Of a stretch of DNA of 64,000 nucleotides, positions 59,122 to 64,000 are shown one piece after another. Made by a program: the position numbers and the translations under genes. The notes under the pieces were generated by a model. The model was not told where the DNA came from, ran no database searches, and saw nothing but the letters and a program-made list of their open reading frames with translations. The DNA comes from Elusimicrobiota bacterium (GTDB taxonomy: Bacteria; Elusimicrobiota; Elusimicrobia; UBA1565; UBA9628), in NCBI GenBank assembly GCA_003452935.1, contig DMMY01000005.1:157950-221949 (forward strand), in the 5' to 3' direction. Position 1 is the first letter of the stretch; every line of letters starts with the position of its first letter.

Positions 59122-60817
59122 TCCAGGGTTTGCCCGGGAGTTTCCTGGCGTTGATCTCTCTTATGCGGTACCGGAGAGCCGCCTTGATCATGTTTGTTGC
59201 TCCGGCAATGAGAGACGTTTGAACGCCCGCGACGTCGCCGTCGGAAATTTGGCGGGTGACGGACTCATGCGCGGATGTTTCAATCGGCTTGCCGCCCAAA
59301 GCTTCGATATAAGGTTTGACGACGCTCATGACCAATTGGTGGATGGTCCACCCGGGCAAAGACAGGGCCTCACCTCTGGGAATCGGCCTGTAAATGTTCA
59401 AGGATCCGTTTATGGCGCGGGTCAGCCAATCAGGCAGGGCGCTGGCCAGCAGGTAAAATCGATAAAACTTTCCGACGCTTTTGCGGATATTCTTATTGAG
59501 CGCATCCATGTCGATGCTCCCCAAGGCCTGCCTGGGCAGCGATTGCGAGGCGTGGGATAGAATTCCTCGGGCAAGGATTTCGGCGGTTTCTTTCTGGCGG
59601 AGGTTGTTGCGCGCTCCCGCCAGCATGACGACCAGGCTCCATTCGGTTAGGTTTTGCCCCAGGCGGGACGCTGCCGTGTCCTTATCCAAAAGGGCCAGGT
59701 GCTCCCAATCGGCAAGCCCAAAGAGCCTGAGATTGGCGTAGCTCAAAGCGGATTTCCAATCGTGGATGGAGCTTGGGCCAAAACGTCCCAATGCCTCCCG
59801 CCAATAACGCCAATCCCAGTGTTCCTCGGAATGCGATAGAGGGGCCAGCGACTCGTGGATATAGCCGTTTTTACGCAAGAGCACGATATCGTCGATGCCC
59901 TTCAGCGCGGCCCGGCCTATGATGATTTTTTTCATTTTCCGGGTAAGACCTGCCGGCGACAAGGCATCTCCCAGATAGCTCGTATAGTCCGAAGCCAAGT
60001 CTTTGCGGAGCAGGTAGGGGAGAAAAAAGGCTCCGGAAGTTCTGTCTTTTATTTTTTGGGCGCTCTCCTTCTGCAGCGGCCAGGGGTAGAAGCCGTCGCC
60101 GGCCGGGAGAGCGAGAGGCGCATCCAGGCCGAAACGCGCGGCTTTTTTCATCAATCGCCCTTCTTGATGCAGCGGGGAGCGATCCGCTCCGTGGGAGAAT
60201 TTCAGGGCCAAGACATTGCCTTCGGGCAATGCGATGAGCGCGGTTCGGCCCTGCCATTTGACGCTATCGGCATTTTCGAGGGCTGTGACGGACCGGGTCA
60301 CAAGCGTTCTTACCCGTGACTCAAAACGCTGTTTCGTTTCGCGATGCGCCCGCATGAGCTGGCTGAGCGTCGATCCGTCTTGTCCAATGGCATCCCGTAT
60401 CGTGATGAGGTCTCGGATTTCAAGCTCAAGCTTCTTGAGGGATAAGATGGCGTCGGAAACGGCTTGCGCGCCATCTTCCGGAGCCAGCGCCTTGAGAATA
60501 AGTCCCTGGGCATAACGCGTCACAACTGTGCGCACGAGCTCCGCCTGGTCTTGCCTGGTCTTGACGGCCAACTGGGCAAGGTCAATTCCTGCTTTGAGCA
60601 GGACACGGTCAAAGGCTTTCAGGGTCGGGGGAATGCGGATTTGGTTTCCAAGAAAATCCGAGGCCAGGCGATCCGGAAAGGAAAACAGATACGGGCCGTT
60701 GCCTGTGATCCCGGGCGGCGCGCTGACGCGCGTTGATCCCGCCCAGGCTTGAGGCAGGCTGATCCCGGCCGCCAATCCCAAGGCAAGAAGCTTCGTGAAA
60801 TAATTTCCGGGCAACAT
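59057..60817 (-). CDS. Exported protein with possible degenerate kinase-like fold (hypothetical)
   Basis: 586 residues. Signal peptide (FTKLLALGLAAGISLPQAWAG). A helical part to about 185 is followed by a segment that could be a kinase N-lobe: WQGRTALIALPEGNVLALKFSHG (read as strand pair with VLALK lysine) and HQEGRLMKKAARF (helix glutamate). Further on, KNGYIHESLAPLSHSE sits where a catalytic loop would be but lacks the Asp, and LRLFGLADWEHL resembles a DFG region with Asp replaced. If this reading is right it is a pseudokinase. Otherwise no family is recognised. Start ATG 60817 lies eight bases after TATCCT, in a 14-base sequence shared with both S41 promoters. Confidence 0.7.
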   Translation of the reverse strand: MLPGNYFTKLLALGLAAGISLPQAWAGSTRVSAPPGITGNGPYLFSFPDRLASDFLGNQIRIPPTLKAFDRVLLKAGIDLAQLAVKTRQDQAELVRTVVTRYAQGLILKALAPEDGAQAVSDAILSLKKLELEIRDLITIRDAIGQDGSTLSQLMRAHRETKQRFESRVRTLVTRSVTALENADSVKWQGRTALIALPEGNVLALKFSHGADRSPLHQEGRLMKKAARFGLDAPLALPAGDGFYPWPLQKESAQKIKDRTSGAFFLPYLLRKDLASDYTSYLGDALSPAGLTRKMKKIIIGRAALKGIDDIVLLRKNGYIHESLAPLSHSEEHWDWRYWREALGRFGPSSIHDWKSALSYANLRLFGLADWEHLALLDKDTAASRLGQNLTEWSLVVMLAGARNNLRQKETAEILARGILSHASQSLPRQALGSIDMDALNKNIRKSVGKFYRFYLLASALPDWLTRAINGSLNIYRPIPRGEALSLPGWTIHQLVMSVVKPYIEALGGKPIETSAHESVTRQISDGDVAGVQTSLIAGATNMIKAALRYRIREINARKLPGKPWITAAPRIGPPPQAPTRPEPWP

Positions 60818-60822
60818 TCTTG

Positions 60823-60836
60823 AATAGGATAAGGCC
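60823..60836 (-). promoter_or_regulatory. 14-base promoter element shared with the S41 genes
   Basis: AATAGGATAAGGCC (plus-strand reading) occurs here, at 1491-1504 and at 3205-3218, each time with its TATCCT hexamer eight bases ahead of a minus-strand ATG. All three genes encode exported proteins. Confidence 0.55.
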
Positions 60837-61042
60837 AGACCGATTATTCTATAAGTGCCGGATGGTCTATGCCGGGGAAGGCGAACTTCCTATGCGGGTA
60901 TTCCCCTAAAGACCTAAGGATCCTTGGGGAGCCCTGCTTGCCGCAGTATTGTCTGGCGCTGCGCCAAGGTCGGCTCTGGGATAGTCCAACGGCCCATTTG
61001 TTGGAAGGTCTTAAGACCCTTTTATCGGGACGCTGCACGGTT

Positions 61043-61048
61043 TATACT
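61043..61048 (+). promoter_or_regulatory. -10 element (TATACT) for a leaderless start
   Basis: TATACT ends seven bases before ATG 61056 of the transglutaminase-like gene; no ribosome site is present. Confidence 0.5.
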
Positions 61049-61055
61049 GCATAAG

Positions 61056-61673
61056 ATGAGAATCCTGATGGCCGTCATGCTGCTGGCCGAGGGCATGCTT
61101 TGGGCGCAGGCCGCGCCGCAGCTTGCCGAGGTTTTCGCTCAAGCGCGCCATGCGGTGTTGGCTGCCAAGCCCTGTGGGGCGGCTTTCGCCCGGCCGGACC
61201 GGGTGATCGCGGCCATTCATAAACACCTTCAAGAAATTGAGTTGTCACGGGAAGCCAAGTGCATCACTTCTTCAGCCAGGATGCTGGATGTCCTGAGACA
61301 GGAAGGCATCCCGGCGCAACGCTTTATGGTTGCGCAAAAACTAGCCATCGCCAGGAGCGCCGGGGCGATTCAGATCCTCGACGTCCATTATTTCGTCGTG
61401 GTGCCGGCGGATGTCCCTGAACGCGAGCTTATTATCGATGGCACGTATCTCCAATTCTTCAAGCAGGGGGCCGCAACGGATCTTCCGGAACTGTTCGTCG
61501 GCACGCGCGCGCAGCTTAAGGATATCTTCTTGCGGAGAAGCGCGGAATTGGCCAGGCATGCCCCGGCTTTGGAGCCCGCGGCCTTGGTGGAACAGCTCTA
61601 CGGTTTCGGCCATGCCGAGGGGCAGCGCAGGAGCAGCGTCAGCTGGAAAACTGATCAGCCGGCCGTGCCGTAG
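61056..61673 (+). CDS. Exported transglutaminase-like protein (hypothetical)
   Basis: 205 residues with a short signal peptide (ILMAVMLLAEGMLWAQAA). Cys69 (AKCITSSARMLDVLRQEGIP), His111 (LDVHYFVVV) and Asp128 (ELIIDGTYLQFF) have the order and local pattern of a papain-like/transglutaminase triad. The domain is small and no closer family is recognised; it could be a peptidase or an amide-forming enzyme in the envelope. ATG 61056 follows TATACT by seven bases, so probably leaderless. Convergent with the GNAT gene, overlapping it by 19 bases. Confidence 0.65.
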   Translation: MRILMAVMLLAEGMLWAQAAPQLAEVFAQARHAVLAAKPCGAAFARPDRVIAAIHKHLQEIELSREAKCITSSARMLDVLRQEGIPAQRFMVAQKLAIARSAGAIQILDVHYFVVVPADVPERELIIDGTYLQFFKQGAATDLPELFVGTRAQLKDIFLRRSAELARHAPALEPAALVEQLYGFGHAEGQRRSSVSWKTDQPAVP

Positions 61674-62722
61674 TCGCCCTGCAGGCCCACGAGGTAGGAG
61701 TTTTCCGCCTTGATCGTCTCGAGCAGTTTCGGCGCGCCCAGAAACAGCGCCCTGCGGCCCGAGGCCCGCTCCAAGAGGCCGGCGCGGCCGAGCCGGTCGC
61801 CGAGGCCGCGGTTGAAATGGGGGAATGTGAGCAGGTCCGCTCCTTGATTTTGGGCGTGTTCCCGGGCGGCTGCGATAAGGGACTCGAGAATCCCCCGGCC
61901 CGAGGGATCTTCCCAGAAATCCGCGCAGTCCAGGGAGGTCAGGCCGCGCCGCGCGCGCGCCTTGAAGATCATGTAGCCGGCCAGCCTGTCGTCTTGTTTG
62001 CAGACGAAGAGTTTCTTGGGGATAAAGGGATCCGCGAGGCAATGCCAGCGCACCGCTTCAGAGGTTCGTATGTTGGTGTTGAGATAAAGATTCTTGGTGC
62101 GGTCCCATAAATGGTCGAATTCCGCCCCGACTTCATGAGCCTCTGCCGACAAGGGCAATCCCCGGTCCCGCAGGGCTTTGAGACGCAGGCTTTGCAGGGG
62201 CGCTAAAGCGGCTGCTCCGGCGCGGGCCAGAGGCTTTAAAGGCCCGGGCAAGGCCGCCTCGATGCAGCGCTTTGGGTCCGCCATGATGAAGCTCTCGCGC
62301 TCCCCTGCCCAGGGCAGGGGGACAAATCCCAATGACTCGAGGATCGCGGCCACATCCGCGGTGGGCGTGGTGTCGAAGAGAAGGGTTTGCTCCGAGGCGC
62401 GTATGTGCTCCAGGAGCAGGGACAGGCTCTGTTCGCGGAATTTTGGGGAGACCATCCAGGTTGTGATCGAATGGACGGTCAAGCAGCGGCCGTTGCACTG
62501 CAAGAGGCTGGGAAGGTTGCCCAAAAAGCCCTCGATGGCGTTGCCCGAGCGCAGGACCCAGCCTGCCGGCGCGTTGACAAAAGCCGGATTATCCTGCCAC
62601 CACAGCCGCATTCGGCTGAGCCAGAAATCGCGTTCGCCTTGCAAGCCTGGGAAGGAGGCCAGGAAATCTGCCAGGGCGGCGTGGTCCGAGGACGAAACAG
62701 GCGCGAGAATGGCCTGACTCAT
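61655..62722 (-). CDS. GNAT-fold acyltransferase-like protein
   Basis: 355 residues. Two GNAT-like halves: an N-terminal one (FLGNLPSLLQCNGRCLTVHS, SPKFREQSLSLLLEHI) and a C-terminal one (KLFVCKQDDRLAGYMIFKAR, LDCADFWEDPSGRGILESLI). This double-GNAT layout is seen in proteins located beside polysaccharide deacetylases in exopolysaccharide and exosortase gene clusters, where they may acylate a sugar or amino sugar. ATGA overlap with the deacetylase upstream supports a joint pathway. Confidence 0.7.
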   Translation of the reverse strand: MSQAILAPVSSSDHAALADFLASFPGLQGERDFWLSRMRLWWQDNPAFVNAPAGWVLRSGNAIEGFLGNLPSLLQCNGRCLTVHSITTWMVSPKFREQSLSLLLEHIRASEQTLLFDTTPTADVAAILESLGFVPLPWAGERESFIMADPKRCIEAALPGPLKPLARAGAAALAPLQSLRLKALRDRGLPLSAEAHEVGAEFDHLWDRTKNLYLNTNIRTSEAVRWHCLADPFIPKKLFVCKQDDRLAGYMIFKARARRGLTSLDCADFWEDPSGRGILESLIAAAREHAQNQGADLLTFPHFNRGLGDRLGRAGLLERASGRRALFLGAPKLLETIKAENSYLVGLQGDYGTAG

Positions 62723-63723
62723 GATGGGCCTCCGGCCCAGGAGATAAGCCGGCCCCGGATTCCGCAGAGCGTGGCTGCTATCAAGGCTGGAGTGTCGTCC
62801 TCGGCGAGTGCGAGGCGGGCGATGGCATAGGGGTCTGTCCGGTCCGGGGCATTGAGGCGCAAGCCTCCGGCGACCGCGGATGAATAGCCCGCCTCGGCCG
62901 TCATGCGCGCGATCTCAGCATTGAAATCCCCGTTGGGGTAGGAGAAACTCGCGACGGGCCGGCCGCAGAAATCCTCGATGATGCGTTTGGAGGAGACGAT
63001 CTCTTGGCGCGCCTGCTCCAGCGTCACGTTGGTCAGGATCGCATGGCGGCAGCCATGCGATCCGAACTCCACGAGCCCGGAGCCGGCCATTTCGCGCGCT
63101 TGCTGTCGGCTTAAGGGGGCGAAGAGGGGCGGCGTTTCCGGAGGCCGGGGCCCTAGAAGTTCGGCGCAGATTTTGTCCGCCAGGCTCTCGCGCTCCTCGT
63201 CCGGCAGGGACTTAAGACGGTTCTTGGTCTTGAGGTAAGAGAGAATTTTTTCTAAAGGAGCCGCTTGCGTGTTTTCAAAGGCCCAAGCCAGGCGGTCCAC
63301 CCAAAGGGTCTGGCCCTGGGTCACGAAATCCGCAGCCAGGTAGACCGTTGCGGGCAGGGCGTATTTTTTGAGCAGGGGAAAAGCCAAGGAGTAGTTGTTC
63401 GTGTAGCCGTCGTCAAATGTGACGACGGCGCAGGGCTCGGGCAGAGGCGGGCCGCCTCTTAGCGAGTCGGCATAGCGGGATAGTGGGACCACCTGGAAGT
63501 TTTCCTTTAAGAAAGAAAGGTGTCGCTCAAGGGCCGAGGCCAGGATGTGCTTGCGCTCGCAGTCCAGCACGCCGGGCCAGCGCCGCGTCGCGACGCCGTG
63601 GTAGAAGAGGACGGGCACGTGGCGGCGCCGCAGACGCCGGGCCAAGCGTGTGACTCCCGCCGAATGGATGGCTCCGTAGAAAATATTTTTCAGGGTCTGG
63701 CGCATGGCGCGTTTACAGGGCAT
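62719..63723 (-). CDS. Polysaccharide deacetylase (NodB/CE4)
   Basis: 334 residues. VPVLFYHGV starts the domain, the metal/catalytic Asp pair is in VVTFDDGYTNNY (Asp104, Asp105), the histidine pair is in FGSHGCRHAILTN, and SYPNGDFNAEI follows. CE4 enzymes remove acetyl groups from amino sugars. No clear signal peptide; the N-terminus is basic. TATTTT ends six bases before ATG 63723 and no ribosome site is present. First gene of a two-gene operon with the GNAT-like protein. Confidence 0.88.
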   Translation of the reverse strand: MPCKRAMRQTLKNIFYGAIHSAGVTRLARRLRRRHVPVLFYHGVATRRWPGVLDCERKHILASALERHLSFLKENFQVVPLSRYADSLRGGPPLPEPCAVVTFDDGYTNNYSLAFPLLKKYALPATVYLAADFVTQGQTLWVDRLAWAFENTQAAPLEKILSYLKTKNRLKSLPDEERESLADKICAELLGPRPPETPPLFAPLSRQQAREMAGSGLVEFGSHGCRHAILTNVTLEQARQEIVSSKRIIEDFCGRPVASFSYPNGDFNAEIARMTAEAGYSSAVAGGLRLNAPDRTDPYAIARLALAEDDTPALIAATLCGIRGRLISWAGGPS

Positions 63724-63767
63724 GGTAGCAAAATATCCCTGCGCGGCTCTGCCTCGCCTATCTGTGG

Positions 63768-63773
63768 TATCAT
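63768..63773 (+). promoter_or_regulatory. Extended -10 (TGTGGTATCAT) before the last gene
   Basis: TGG-TATCAT, the same extended -10 as before the U32 gene. The transcript would start near 63780, leaving a leader of about 30 bases that contains the AGGAG ribosome site at 63797-63802. Confidence 0.5.
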
Positions 63774-63809
63774 ACTCCTGGAAATTATAATGAAATCAGG
63801 AGATGATCG

Positions 63810-64000
63810 ATGAGCAACACCGCCGCGGACAAGGAAATAAGCTCATGGGAGTCCGTCAAGATGCTCTTCGGCGCTTCCAAGGGCTTCTGGCTTGTCAATA
63901 TGGTCAATTTCGGCGACGGCATTTCCTATTTCGGCATCCTGACCCTGCTTACGCTCTTTCTGGGAAAGGAGCGACTGGGCATGTCGGACCACCTCGCGGG
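63810..64000 (+). CDS. MFS-type transporter (5' part only, runs off the window)
   Basis: 63 codons are visible: a polar N-terminus (SNTAADKEISSWESVKMLFG), then the first transmembrane helix FWLVNMVNFGDGISYFGILT and LLTLFLGKERLGMSDH. The N/F-x-D-G-I-S-Y-F-G pattern at the first helix resembles peptide/POT-like or related MFS transporters. AGGAG lies seven bases before ATG 63810, a standard ribosome site. Rest of the gene is beyond the window. Confidence 0.7.
   Translation, partial: MSNTAADKEISSWESVKMLFGASKGFWLVNMVNFGDGISYFGILTLLTLFLGKERLGMSDHLA

Overview
The window is a GC-rich (by eye well over 60%), densely packed bacterial chromosome segment with no phage, insertion sequence, CRISPR array or rRNA operon. 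An LpxL-type lipid A acyltransferase and many exported proteins and lipoproteins indicate a diderm cell. SpoVG, a SWIB-domain protein, exported proteins with very long N-terminal extensions, and gene strings such as hpt-ftsH-folP-glmM-pdxJ-glmS and tsaE-tsaB-rimI-TPR-ispE-spoVG resemble Elusimicrobiota as I remember them. That placement is an inference; no rRNA gene is present to settle it.

Layout. 1-3199 (minus): two tandem S41 carboxy-terminal proteases, the left one cut by the window edge. 3325-5149 (minus): a hybrid histidine kinase followed by a half-size UPF0016/GDT1 transporter. 5301-13889 (plus): a nine-gene operon for purine salvage, FtsH, folate, amino sugars, PLP, holo-ACP synthase and NAD(P)HX repair. 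14408-19207 (plus): a 1599-residue exported protein joining a zinc-protease-like domain to an ABC1/UbiB-kinase-like domain. 19309-30747 (plus): a long run covering t6A synthesis, RimI, a TPR/LolA-like protein, IspE, SpoVG, tRNA-Gln, GlmU, Prs, L25, a strong terminator, Pth, a TldE-like protein and small proteins. 30843-33158: an MFS transporter with a long exported-type N-terminus. 33165-37974 (minus): a CcmI-like lipoprotein, DUF1189, an M42 peptidase, a zinc-ribbon membrane protein and an STT3-like GT-C enzyme. 38031-38107: tRNA-Glu. 38327-41880 (minus): SWIB, XRE, NamZ, cNMP-binding and LpxL-like proteins. 41965-45260 (plus): two TRL-like genes and a GYF_2/coiled-coil membrane protein. 45306-49758 (minus): DUF1646 transporter, class II aldolase, exported phospholipase D and an exported MEMO-AMMECR1 fusion. 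49839-59121: AlaA-like aminotransferase, a GT-C enzyme, a U32 protein, then an operon of fused 2-oxoacid dehydrogenase E1, an E2 and an ACP-phosphopantetheinyl-transferase membrane protein. 59057-64000: an exported possible pseudokinase, a transglutaminase-like protein, a GNAT/polysaccharide-deacetylase pair and the start of another transporter.

How the genes work together. The two plus-strand operons hold housekeeping functions that converge on the envelope (GlmM, GlmS and GlmU to UDP-GlcNAc; IspE to isoprenoids) and on translation (TsaB, TsaE, RimI, Pth, L25, tRNAs). Genes inside operons overlap by ATGA, GTGA or TTGA or lie a few bases apart. In contrast, about a dozen operon-leading genes have a -10-like hexamer 6 to 8 bases before the start codon and often no Shine-Dalgarno sequence, which points to leaderless mRNAs. 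The most unusual loci are the giant protease/kinase-like protein at 14408-19207 and the E1-E2-ACP/PPTase operon at 55336-59121.
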